Shown piece by piece: positions 8,044 to 17,760 of a DNA stretch of 64,000 nucleotides. The notes beneath the pieces were generated by a model. That model was not told where the DNA came from, ran no database searches, and saw nothing but the letters and a program-made list of their open reading frames with translations. Both the position numbers and the translations under genes were made by a program. Numbering within the stretch: position 1 is the first letter of the stretch; each line of letters begins with the position of its first letter. The DNA is from Ligula intestinalis (lineage: Eukaryota; Platyhelminthes; Cestoda; Diphyllobothriidea; Diphyllobothriidae): the NCBI GenBank assembly GCA_036362985.1, contig JAYGXS010000006.1, forward strand, positions 14,816,700 to 14,880,699, written 5' to 3'.

Positions 8044-10947
8044 AACTTAAACAATCCAAGGATCCCTCGGTGTTCAAGGTACTTAATGAGTACCTGCGTT
8101 TCAACACCCGCCTTGCCGAAGCGAATGTAGTTTCTGATTTCATCACAAACTGCACAGTCAAATGTGAATATCCTCACGATTACTGGAGGTCTCTTCGAAG
8201 TAGTCGGACGATCATCTCGAACACAACTTTAAAGAGATATGCCGAGAATCGCCTGGAAGGTGTCGCAATGAAGATCAATGAGCTTAACCGAAATCTACAC
8301 CAACGAATGGCAGTCCTGGATGACTTAAACGATGAAGAAAGAATGAACTTCAGCAGCTACGTACAGATTGTGAATCAAAGACGTATGGAAGTAAAACGGA
8401 CAAAACTCATCCGCAGTATCAATCCAACGAAGGCTCAATCCTCATTCCCAAGTGATCCGGAGCGGTACGTACATAATTTTACCAACATGACGCTTGACAA
8501 ACACCTGCTTGAAATACTATCCCTAGGCCACAAATTTTGTTTTCCTAATAGAAGGCCGAACAGATTAGGGGCAGAAGTGCAATTCGAAAATCTTTTGAGT
8601 CAGACACACGACTTAGTACCTACAACGCCAGAGGATGCAGAGTATTTCAAATCTACACTCGTTAATTGTTGCTATCAATATCTTAGAAATAAACCTTTAA
8701 GTATTGGACACATCACGAAAGAGCATTTGGAGAAGCTCAAAGTTTGACGCCAAAATACTGATATATTCATAACAAAACCGGATAAACTTTCTGGTCTCGT
8801 TCTTATGAGTAAAAGTATTTACGTCTCAAAGATTGAATCAATCCTGGCTGACGAAACTAAGTTCAAAAGGGAAAGACAGAATAAGGATCAAACGGAGAAC
8901 ATAGAAACTCAACTCACTACTTGTCTTCGGAAACTGAAAGACCGAGGTTTTCTTAGTGAACAAGAGTTAGAAGCGCTGAAACCCACAGGCACAGCTCCCC
9001 CAAGGCTTAATGGTTTGCCAAAGATTCACAAACCAGACGTTCCAATACGGCCAATAGTGGACATGTGCAACTCACCCTTTCATGCAATTGCAAAGTGGCT
9101 GGCAGAAAAGTTGAAACCCATTCGGCACCAAATAGCACCGCATAGCCTACGGGACACGTTTGAATTCGTCGAATCCATAAGAAACACTAATATCAACGGT
9201 AAAACGATGTTATCCCTAGATGTCGCGTCACTGTTCACCAAAATTCCCCTCACAGAAACCATAGAATTTTTGTGTGACGAGATTGTTAAAAAAGAGTTCC
9301 CAATCGGCATGCCGATCGGAGACATGAAGCAATTACTCTTAAGCTGCACATTAAACGTGCAATTCAGCTTTAATGGCCAATTTTACCGCCAAATAGATGG
9401 GGTAGCGATGGGATCACCGCTTGGACCTCTTTTAGCGGATACTTTCATGGGCAAAATGGAGAGCAACAAACTTTCTCCTATTATAAAAGACCTTCCAGCC
9501 TATGCTCGCTATGTGGATGATATATTTATAATAGCAGACAGACGACTTGAGCTTGACACATTCTTAGATAAAGTGAATCAGGTGCACTCAGCGTTAACCT
9601 TCACTTTGGAAAAAGAGGACAGACAGTGCCTCCCCTTTCTGGACGTCCTCCTTAGTAGAGGATCTGATGGATCAATAATTAGAAGTGTATTTCGTAAGAA
9701 GACCTGGACAGGGCAATACACTAACTTCTACAGTTTTGTGCCACTAAGTCAGAAACGAGGCCTCGTCCGCTGCCTCACGAACCGAGCCATGGCTACCGTC
9801 AACATTCACAGAAGCATCATGCCCCTATCATTCGCATGCTTCCCCACGAGCGACAGTTTTTCTCCTAAAAATCAAAAATGACATTCCATTTTGAATTATG
9901 AGCCAGCCTTAGAAGTTTTTTCACTGTCTGCTATTCTTCCTCAGTTACACTGCTGGCTCGTGTAAACTGCGGGTGAGTTTATTACTTGAAACAAGCCAGT
10001 ATTCGTTTGAAACTGTGTCAACGACTTCTTTAGAATGTTCGGCTTTGCCGATGCATTTCTTAAATCCTATGTACCAAGAGGGAGTTCAAAGGCGTTTGCC
10101 TATATTTCCTTTAATAAATTTGACTTGACTTGACTTGAGAGACACTGGAGGATGAACTCACACTGCTTAAACATACCTTACAAGAAAATGGGTTTCCCGG
10201 TAAGTTCATCGATAAGTTTATGGAGGAACGTCCACCAAGACCGGAGGTACCGACGGCTGAGAAGAAAACCGTATTTCTTACATTACCTTTTCAAGGAGAT
10301 CCAGCAAGCGAACTTCTACAGCTTCGTCTGAACGCTGCAATCGCGCGTACATATCCAGCAGCAAAGTTAAGATTATTGTTCTCAAGCACTCCACTTCTTC
10401 CCTTGAAGGCAAGGATAGACTGCCGTTCCAGACCACATCAATGTGTATCTACAACTTTACATGCTCCTGTGGGGCAAGTTACATTGGTCGAACGATTAGA
10501 CGTCTATCCAAGCGCATGCGAGAGCATCACCCTGCGTGGTTAAACAGAGGCGAAACTAAGTCAATATCAAGCGCAATTATGGCTCACTTGGTAGACAGCG
10601 GTCATCGGGTAGACGTCAACCAAGCATTTAGAGTCGTCTATAAAGTTCCAGTTAAACACTCTAAGTTCCTGCGTCAGCGGATACTTGCGACGGCAGAAGC
10701 AGTCGCCATTCGCCTCACAAACCCAGTTTTATGTGCGCAGAAAGCATTTGTAGCGGCTCTAAGGCTCCCGTGGCCAAAAGCCCTTTCGACATCCGCCCTC
10801 ACGCCTCTTACTACGTCGCGAAACAATGATGAGACAGCGGCATCAAGCATCCAAAGGTCACCGACACAGTCTCAAGACGTTGACACCTTGCGTCCTCACA
10901 CAACCCAACAAAACCCGAGACGAGGACCACTGGATGACATTAACTAA
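8028..10947 (+). pseudogene. PLE-2 polyprotein (RT + GIY-YIG), nearly intact
   Basis: Starts at an ATG 12 bases into the element. The N-terminal part (8028-8744) ends at a single TGA (8745-8747), but the same frame continues with NTDIFITKPDK (a conserved PLE block) through PPRLNGLPKIHKPDVPIRPIV, DVASLFTKIPL, GVAMGSPLGPLL and the catalytic box YARYVDDIFII to 9787. There a SINE-like element interrupts it. Coding resumes at about 10138 (ETLEDELTLLKHTL), changes frame near 10395-10410, and ends with the GIY-YIG domain (CIYNFTCSCGASYIGRT, 10444 onward) and a stop at 10947. The RT catalytic triad looks intact. It is broken only by one stop, one frameshift and the insertion. This family is distinct from PLE-1 and PLE-4, which have the VGETGR form of GIY-YIG. 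Confidence 0.9.
9788..10137 (+). mobile_element. SINE-like retroposon with (TTGAC)n tail
   Basis: About 350 bases that interrupt the PLE-2 coding frame. The uninterrupted sequence is known from the inverted copy, so the boundaries are precise. The element ends in AATAAATTTGACTTGACTTGACTTG, a pentanucleotide repeat tail. Insertion removed about 19 target bases and made no visible target duplication. A diverged copy in opposite orientation lies at 45844-46060; shared blocks include CGACAGTTTTTCTCCT, GTTTTTTCACTGTC and GGGAGTTCAAAGG. No coding capacity or polymerase III boxes were found. The family is unknown to me. Confidence 0.75.
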
Positions 10948-11138
10948 TTGTCTGACTCCTTTCCCTTTCCCCTCTCCCCCCACCCCCATTTCTCTGTCCC
11001 CAATTAAGACTAGAATCTGATCCCCTTGATCCCCCTTGATCCTGTTACACCTCTCTCCCCCTCTCTCCCCCTTGTTACTACTGATTGGTTTGCCTAAAAC
11101 TTTCGTTAACTCTACCCTCCCTTATATTACTGTATTGC

Positions 11139-11170
11139 CTGATGATGAATTAATCGAAAACGTTCGTTCG
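11139..11170 (+). ncRNA. Hammerhead-like motif, PLE-2 3' end
   Basis: CTGATGA (11139-11145), a 10-base spacer with minimal stem II, then GAAAACGTTC (11156-11165). The CUGAUGA and GAAA core elements are both present about 20 bases before the element's 3' end. Folding and activity are not shown. Confidence 0.45.
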
Positions 11171-11185
11171 CATAACTTGACTTCC

Positions 11186-11199
11186 TTAAAATGAGGGTT
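11186..11199 (+). repeat. Right 14-bp target-site duplication of PLE-2
   Basis: Exact copy of 6881-6894, directly after the element's 3' end CTTGACTTCC. Confidence 0.85.
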
Positions 11200-12500
11200 T
11201 TATTATGCACGGAGGCGTCAGTTTCTGACCCAGACAGCAGTGATCATAAGTGAAGCTAGGGCAAAGGTTGGCACTGCGTCCCGTCGCGCCTCAGAGAGCA
11301 GTGGTAGCTGATTTAATAGGGTTGTGCAGCAAGCTCAAGTATTGTCCAATTGGTGTGTTGAATTGCTTGAGGGGGTTTCGTGTATATCGGTTCCTGTTGC
11401 ATCTGTTTAGGGGGGGGGGGGGGGAAGGAGGGTGAAGTTCAAGAGGCGTTGGGCAGTCGCGACTAGCTGGACGCTGTGTGCGCGCGAGTGAAAGTCGGTC
11501 ATGCGTGTGAAGATCAGCGAGACGGGAACCGCTGGCTGCGAATTTGCAGCACATTGAGGCAGCGGGCAAGGTCGCCAAACAACACCGTGGGCTATCAGCC
11601 AAAAATTTATTCTTCTCCTTGGGAGCCATTTATATCTGCGTATTAGTAAGCAGAAATTTTAACTTGAAGTATCTAACAATGCGTTTGCCAACTTGAATAA
11701 ACACAGACAAGCCAGGACGGAAATAAATGAGTAAACAGGGCTTACAAGGTCACCTCAAGGTTCACACACAATGCCAATCGGCAGCTATAGCATGATACAG
11801 TTTTGTGAGTTTCTTATATGAAAAATAAATCAGCGAGTTATGTACGATTTCAGCTACAGCCGCTCCTCAAAATGCCGAAGGAGGGCAGTTACTTGTGTAT
11901 ACACTTAGAGTTTTGGCAGTTTTCGCAATGAGTACTTCTTAACAGCTTAGTAGGACCAGATTACTATTTTTTAGGAATTACAAAAATCCATATGCCTGTG
12001 GGTACACATGTGTAACGTTTCGAAGAGCTTGGTCGAGTCATAGGGGGTGAAGTATTAGATGCTAAAATTGGACTGAAATGCAAATGGTTTTCGAAGTTAT
12101 TCGGCCCCTAGCTGATCGATTTTAATTTACCTTTACTACCTATGTATTTTGTTCGATGTTTGGTGGGATTGAGGGCTGTGCACGTTATGACTCATCAATT
12201 CGATGATGAACGGTCGATTCGCCACAGGAGTTATTCGGTCTAATGAACGATAAACTCACTCGTCGTTTGAGTTTGTCGTCGGTCGTGTCTACATGGTATT
12301 TTTAAATTATGTGTCCGTTTTCTCCTAGTCATTGAGCACGTAATGTACAGGACTTCAGAAGATGCACGCAGGTGAAGATGGCTCTTAGTGTACTTAGCAT
12401 CCGATAAGCACGCCTCGATAGGTACTTGTTCTGCCCGCATATAACACTTTGGGCATCAAAAATATGGCCGTTTTTTCCACAGTGCTTGACGGGTTAAAAG
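11200..12500. other. Intronic spacer with a 15-base G run
   Basis: Slo intron sequence. A homopolymer of 15 G lies at 11410-11424, on the strand that is the non-template (RNA-like) strand for plus-strand transcription. No gene or recognised element otherwise. Confidence 0.6.
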
Positions 12501-12583
12501 TTTGTGTATAGCCTATGAGTGGCCAAATTGTGCCCATTTAGGCGAGAAGCAAAGTTCCATCCGATTTCTCTTAATAGCAGTTT

Positions 12584-12976
12584 ATGCGGCCTAAAGACCC
12601 AGAACCCGCTAACCAAAAGTCCGGTATCATCTACCGCATCGATTGCCTTTGTGGTCAAGCCAATTATGTTGGTGAAACCGACAAACAGGTTCTCACCAGA
12701 ACGTACCAGCATGAACGCGCCGTGGGACGGAATGAAAAGCCTTCTATGGTAGCTGCTCACGCATCCGTGCCCGGGCACGGCTTCGAATTCGAACAGGTGC
12801 GAATACTGGGTCAGTCGGATGACCAAATCTCACGCCTCTTGCAGGAGACATCGCACTCGCACGCGGATTCAACTAACAGGCATATCGACCTTCCTGATGC
12901 CTATCCCGCGTTGCAAGAAAAATCGATAGCAGAGCTGAAGGTTATTCCCAGCAGATTTGAGCTAAATACACGGTGA
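12584..12976 (+). pseudogene. PLE-3 GIY-YIG endonuclease domain
   Basis: An open frame of 130 codons encoding MRPKDPEPANQKSG, the GIY-YIG core IIYRIDCLCGQANYVGET, the following helix with R and H residues, then SMVAAHASVPGHGFEF and a C-terminus containing NRHIDLPDAYPAL. The GIY-YIG domain supplies nicking activity in PLE integration. Upstream RT is absent apart from a few degraded codons, so it cannot be an autonomous element even though this stretch has no stop. Confidence 0.82.
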
Positions 12977-12990
12977 GCTGTACATGTGTT

Positions 12991-13035
12991 ATTCCTTGAC
13001 AATGGCCTCGAGTGAGAGACCGAAACGTCGGGCAA
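12991..13035 (+). ncRNA. Degenerate hammerhead-like relic, PLE-3 3' end
   Basis: TTGACAA (from CTGACGA by transitions), a possible stem II of GG-CTC with GAG-CC, then CCGAAACGTCGGG. Stem I could be CC with GG. The core has lost conserved bases, so it is probably inactive. Confidence 0.35.
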
Positions 13036-13104
13036 ATAAAATACTGGTCCCAGAGAACGTCTTTACGCCTTCTATTCAATTACGTGGGCCTCGCATATTT
13101 TCGA

Positions 13105-13290
13105 CTATTCAGAATTTATTCTGTGGGCAATTGCTGACGTTTCGGTGTTTGGCAGCGGGTTCTCAAGTCCCATCGAACAGCGATAAAAAGTTTTCTGGCT
13201 TCGATGGGCTAGGCCTTCTTTGACGGAATTTAACAACCAAGAAACAGATTCGAAGAGTTCTTTCATGTAGCCACTAGTCATCGTCATCGG
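13105..13290 (-). mobile_element. PLE 3'-end relic, minus strand
   Basis: The minus strand reads ACACCGAAACGTCAGC followed by AATTGCCCACAGAATAAA, matching the pattern GAAACGTC then AATAAA seen at the 3' ends of PLE-1, PLE-3 and PLE-4. It faces PLE-3, so the two 3' ends point toward each other about 70 bases apart. No coding part was identified. Confidence 0.45.
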
Positions 13291-16200
13291 TGGATTTATG
13301 GGGTTTCATAGAGAAGGAGTCGCTGATTATGACTACCTCGTAGCCCGCAGTTTTATGAGACCTTTGGTCACCTGAGTAGTTGGTTTTTTATCTCACTGGT
13401 ACGGTATTGTTCATAGAAGTGTCTGTCATCGAGGTTCGTATTATGGTAACCGCCCTTATTGTGCACCATTGTGCACCTTTGTTAGCCGGCAGGATGATTA
13501 TATTTTTATCTGTTTTCAGGTTGTTTCCTATTCGCTATACTTCTTTGGTAAGCGTTTCGCACTTTCGCTTTGCCATTAGTTACGAGGAGGTTTTATGACA
13601 GCATAAATATTCGCCTTTTCTTCCAATGCGTCTTAAACTTGAAGAACAGACGCAAACGCATCCGGTTGCGTGGTCCGCGGTGTTGAAAATGGCTTCACGT
13701 TCAGGGAATGCAAGTCGACTGTTGATGATAGCGTCAACGAAAAGTTTACGAACAGTGATGCCGGCCGAGTTGCCTGAGTTGGATAGTCTCGGTCTTTGTC
13801 CACTTTTCTGATAACTTCTCAACTTTTCGTCGCGTAAATCTTGAGAAGGACTGAAAATTGACACCTCCGTATCATCCGCTTCTTTACTACTAACGTTCTA
13901 GAAATATGTTCTAGACTGGCCGATTTCTAACTGCTGTAAACTTGCCGCCTTTGGTGACAATCATGACAATGCGAGCTAACCAAGTTCTCAACAAATATCC
14001 GCATCTAAAAACTCTGTTCCAGTGAGTTATTTTACTAACACTCCGGATCTCTTAATCTGCCATACATATGTACCTTTCGATGGAGGAGTAAATGGAGGAC
14101 TGAACTGCCTAGTTGGACTTTCCTGTCTACAGATAAACTACACTGTAGCGTGTACAGTGCATAGAAAACCAGCTTCCAATCTGCAGACACTCAGTTATTC
14201 AAGCAACCAACATTTCGACCGTCATGATGGAAAACATCCACCAACTAGTTCATGGCACAGTGGACACAAGGTGGTGCTTTGTGTATGCATACATTTGTGC
14301 CCCGTCTACCACATTCTCTCCTCCTTCACCCGCATGGCTTCGATGGGAAGATCAAGTAAGGATGACCGGATGAGCGATCGAACGCAGTAGCATTCAAAGC
14401 CAGAACTTCCCTCACCGCCTGTTCCACACGATTTACGAGGCTTTCATTTAGGCTACACAGATCTCGCGAGGGTGATCACCGGCAATGGCACATTCAGAGG
14501 GAAAAATCGAATTTGATTCACAAACTTCAGAAAGACCAGATTACCCCCAGTCTTCCTAACCACCACTCTTAATGCGTCGCGACAAATTCGAGAGCGTAAG
14601 CTCTTATCGTGAGGGATGGATTTCCCCTACGTAGGTCTCGCTCAAGCCCTCAGTTAACTTTATGAGCCTTCCAGTGCTCGGATAGGCCGACTACATTGGC
14701 TCTGAGTAATGTCTATGCCCAGACGTGTCGTAATTTCCCCCACGTACGGCTTTACTTATGAGTTCATGCGGACGCTAAGCAGGCACAATAACGCATCCAG
14801 TAATACACTCTGACCCTTGTGTTGGTCCAGCTCAGCGATACTATGATCTGCTTTGGCGTCCATCGCAAAAAGCCACACATTTTAAAATAGGTGAGAAGTC
14901 ATTCCAGTATGTAGCCGTCAAGAACGAGACCAAAGAACACGTCTGGTAGCTTTTCTTGTTGCCAGCGTGCTTTTGGTTGGATGAACAGGAAACGCCGAGA
15001 ATATTTAATTGAGAAGAAAGAGTAATCATTGTGATATAATATCGTGGCATATCAAAATGCATCAGCGACCGTGGACGAACCCGTTGCATCACCCAACATA
15101 GGGACAGCATCCATGCCCAAATTAACACCCGCTGGTGTCGATATCCACAAACGGCGAAATTCCAAATGAGGATAATCCAGGTGTTGACTGTCGATTGATA
15201 TACAACCATAGAGAGGGTAAGTAAGTCAAACAGACCTATGACAAGGGTAAAATATCAACAAATGGGGCGGAATGTAGACGCTAGCTCATCGCTGAAACGT
15301 GCGCTGCCCAAATGGGCTAAAATGACACATTTGACAGGCTTGAGATGGTGGGTCCGAGGTAAACTCTTAAGTCCAGGTAACCACAGCTGCCGTGGTCATT
15401 AAAGTACGTTTCTTTCATTCATCAGGTGAACCATCCTGTATGGAGAAAAATTTCCTAAGTTTGGAAGTTCGATCTTGTTTATGGATGTTTGCTTGATTTA
15501 CCATTTATTTTTTGGTTCAAGAGCTTTATGATGTACTCCTATGAATGCGTTGAGATTTTTCGTTAATATCAACAACGAAAATAAAATAACTGGCAGAACA
15601 GTGTACCAGTTAAGAATGCTAAATTCAGGTCAGCTGTAAACTGATCCTTAATGCAAACATCAGCGAGAAATTGCTACTAAAATCTTACATCGGCGGAACA
15701 TGACAGAATGCTTGGGACTGCGATAAAGTTAGAGGAGGACGTTTTAGTTCCAGTTACGCATGCCCTCATTCCCACCTCAGTATAGTTGCAACTTTAAATT
15801 GATTTAATTATACTAAGTTGTTGAATAAAAACGTCAATTTTAACAAATGTCTAGCTGAAACTGGAACTACCATCGGAACTGAAAGTCGAAACACAATTTT
15901 TTGAATTATTTTGAAGCTATTTTGCATATCAACCAAAACAGCACGACCCGTTCAGATTGTTTAATGTTTTAAAGCAACCACGTACATAGTTCTCAACCAA
16001 GAAATCAATAGCTGCGTTTAGTTTAGTTAATTCCGTGATTCCCTTCGCAGGATGAGCATTTTAAGCTGAAAAGTTTGAACGGAATCTAGGAAGCCGTTTG
16101 CTTCCTTTAACAGCTTTGCCCTCAAGAGTGCGACGTATTTAAGAGGGATTCGAATAATTAAGCTCGGAGATAAAATTCATTCTGCAAACACGATCGTATA

Positions 16201-16417
16201 GGTGCCTTAATTTCGGTTCTATCTGATACGCCAAATTGGACAACAAAAACCTACAACAGTTACACTCACTTAAACACTTATGTCAACATCGGTTTTCATA
16301 ATAAGTGGATTGGTGAAAGAGTCTTTAACAGCTTTGGTAAAAGTTAAAAAGTACGGCTGGATCACTCCCAGACCATCCGCTAACATGCACTCAATAATAT
16401 GTATGCATACAACTCAC
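13291..16417. other. Slo intron sequence, nothing recognised
   Basis: No coding exon or classified element seen. 14580-14800 is somewhat GC-richer and may be an old dispersed repeat, but I found no second copy in the window. Confidence 0.5.
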
Positions 16418-17707
16418 TTGAAAATACTTAACGCGAGTAAAATGCCGATGAAGGATGCTCCGTAATTCCAAATCGGGCGTTGCGCGGTTAATGAAGACCA
16501 CTTCCACATCAGTGCGATGCCTGTCAGTGTGTAGAAAGTCATCCAAGAAGTGTTTAACCGATTCAGTGGTCACATCACCGCACACGACGACATGGCGTCG
16601 GTCATCCGCCTTTCTATAATGGCCAGAGTACTTGTTTGAGGCAAATAACATATCCGCGATCTCGGGAATGCAACTTGCAAATGCCGCGAGGGCGACCAGG
16701 ATGAAAATGTTTACGAAAGTGCGTGCTAGCAGGGTTACTGGGGTGATGTCTCCATAACCCACGGTTGACATTGTGACAAGCGTGAAGTAGAGGCAGTCTG
16801 TGTACGTCAGCGTCACCGCATTGCCATAGGGATCCTCGCCGAAGGGATCTCCTGTGTTCTCCAGCATATAGACCATTCCTGCACCCGATAGCCAGACCGC
16901 GAAGAATAAGGAGGAAAGCTGACAAAGGCGCAATCCATAGGACGACTTTATGAGATTCAGATTATGCAGCACCTCTGCGAGGTTAAAGAGCCGGAAAATG
17001 CGAGCAAAACGTAGGCCCATCCAAGATCTTTGTAGTGCAAAAGCTATGATCGTTGGAGGCACGGTGCAGTAGTCCAAAATAGAGAACCAATCCACCCAGA
17101 AGAACAACTTATTCTCGGCCGCTGCGAAGCGGACCAAAAAATGCAGTAGGAAGAAAATGTTGAAGGCAAAGTCAAGAGCGCGTAATTTGCGCCCCTTATG
17201 TCCACACTTCTCAATTTCATTGGGCCACATGGTTGCCTCCGCTACGTAGATCCCAAAGGAGGCCAGGCTAAGAAGCATTGAGGCGGCAATAAAGATACGC
17301 CCAATGGGCCACTGATAACTCAATAAATGGATGGCATATAGTCGAATTCGACGCCCGAACTGGCTCAGACCCTGGGTACACCGCAGAGTTAAGGGTTTGT
17401 GAGCAGCGTTCCCATGGTCATCACGGCCAAACACGATGGAATCGCCCTTTGGTATGAGCGTGGAGTCCGGGACTGAAGAGGAGTAGCTGGAATCCGCATC
17501 GTGTTCAGCCTTCCGGCTAGAACAGCAGATAAGTAATTTAACAATACCACGATAAATGAGGATAAGGAGGAGACCTCCAAAAAACGTTCCCAGTATGGAT
17601 GCTACATAGACGGCCCAGTAGCGATGATTCAGACAGTCTTCCAGACCAGACTTTTGGGGACTAGAGAGGTTCGATGTGAGGTAGAATATTGCACGATCCA
17701 GGGACAT
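16418..17707 (-). CDS. slo/BK calcium-activated potassium channel, N-terminal exon
   Basis: Encodes 430 residues of the pore-forming subunit of a large-conductance K+ channel: S0 at about 31-52, S1 134-157, S2 178-197, S3 204-225, S4 228-250 with Arg233, Arg236 and Arg239 in the BK spacing, S5 262-283, selectivity filter TVGYGD at 315-320, S6 326-353, and the start of RCK1 (RRHVVVCGDVT, 370-380). Asp390 and Asp395 align with the RCK1 calcium-sensing aspartates. Unusually, the S6 glycine pair of vertebrate BK (ILGGLA) is VA here. The Met at 17707 gives a normal-length N-terminus. An acceptor-like TTTAAATAG ends 16 bases upstream, suggesting a 5' leader exon. The exon ends KYFQ before a GTGAGT donor; the next exon is 4535-4726. 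Confidence 0.95.
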
Positions 17708-17760
17708 TTCGCTGAGTCTCAGCCTATTTAAATAGAAGGAGGGATATGTTGGGTTAGCAT
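17708..17760 (-). other. Probable splice acceptor upstream of slo start codon
   Basis: On the minus strand a pyrimidine-rich stretch (ATCCCTCCTTCTATT) leads to AAATAG at 17724, 16 bases before the ATG. The sequence between is a 13-base palindrome (GCTGAGTCTCAGC) plus GAA. The frame is open upstream of the ATG, so an alternative is that coding continues from an earlier exon. Confidence 0.45.

Larger units (their letters stand above)
6895..11185 (+). mobile_element. Composite Penelope-like element (PLE-2) with inverted 5' copy
   Basis: A 4.29 kb element bounded by 14-bp direct duplications. From left: 28 bases that are the inverse of the element's own 5' start (6895-6922 versus 8016-8043), then an inverted copy of the 3' third (to 8016, minus strand), then the plus-strand element with its long coding frame (8016-11185). 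The inverted and direct 3' portions are almost identical over more than 1 kb, so the insertion is recent. Head-to-tail and inverted partial copies (pLTRs) at the 5' end are a known habit of Penelope elements. A SINE-like element (9788-10137) later landed in the plus-strand coding frame. It sits antisense in the slo intron. Confidence 0.9.
12500..13065 (+). mobile_element. Penelope-like element fragment (PLE-3), GIY-YIG end
   Basis: A strongly 5'-truncated PLE of the same subfamily as PLE-1 and PLE-4, keeping the region just before GIY-YIG, the domain itself and the 3' end with a hammerhead-like relic and GGCAAATAAAATACTGG, which parallels the 3' end of PLE-4 (GGCAAATAAAACTC at 59460). It is antisense in the slo intron. 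Confidence 0.8.
4727..16417 (-). other. Intron of the slo gene (11.7 kb) filled with PLEs
   Basis: Bounded on the minus strand by donor GTGAGT after the codons KYFQ (16418) and acceptor TCCTAG before GTVMNH (4726). The phase-0 join restores the conserved BK sequence FQ-GTVMN, which supports the junction. The intron carries three PLE insertions, all on the plus strand and therefore antisense to the channel, plus a SINE-like element inside one of them. Confidence 0.85.

Noticed and set aside
8745..8747. TGA as a recoded (selenocysteine or readthrough) codon in PLE-2
   Set aside because: Nothing suggests a SECIS element, and PLEs are not known to use recoding here; a single nonsense mutation is simpler.
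16614..16925. Overlapping minus-strand frame inside the slo exon
   Set aside because: It is an alternative frame of the strongly supported channel coding sequence.
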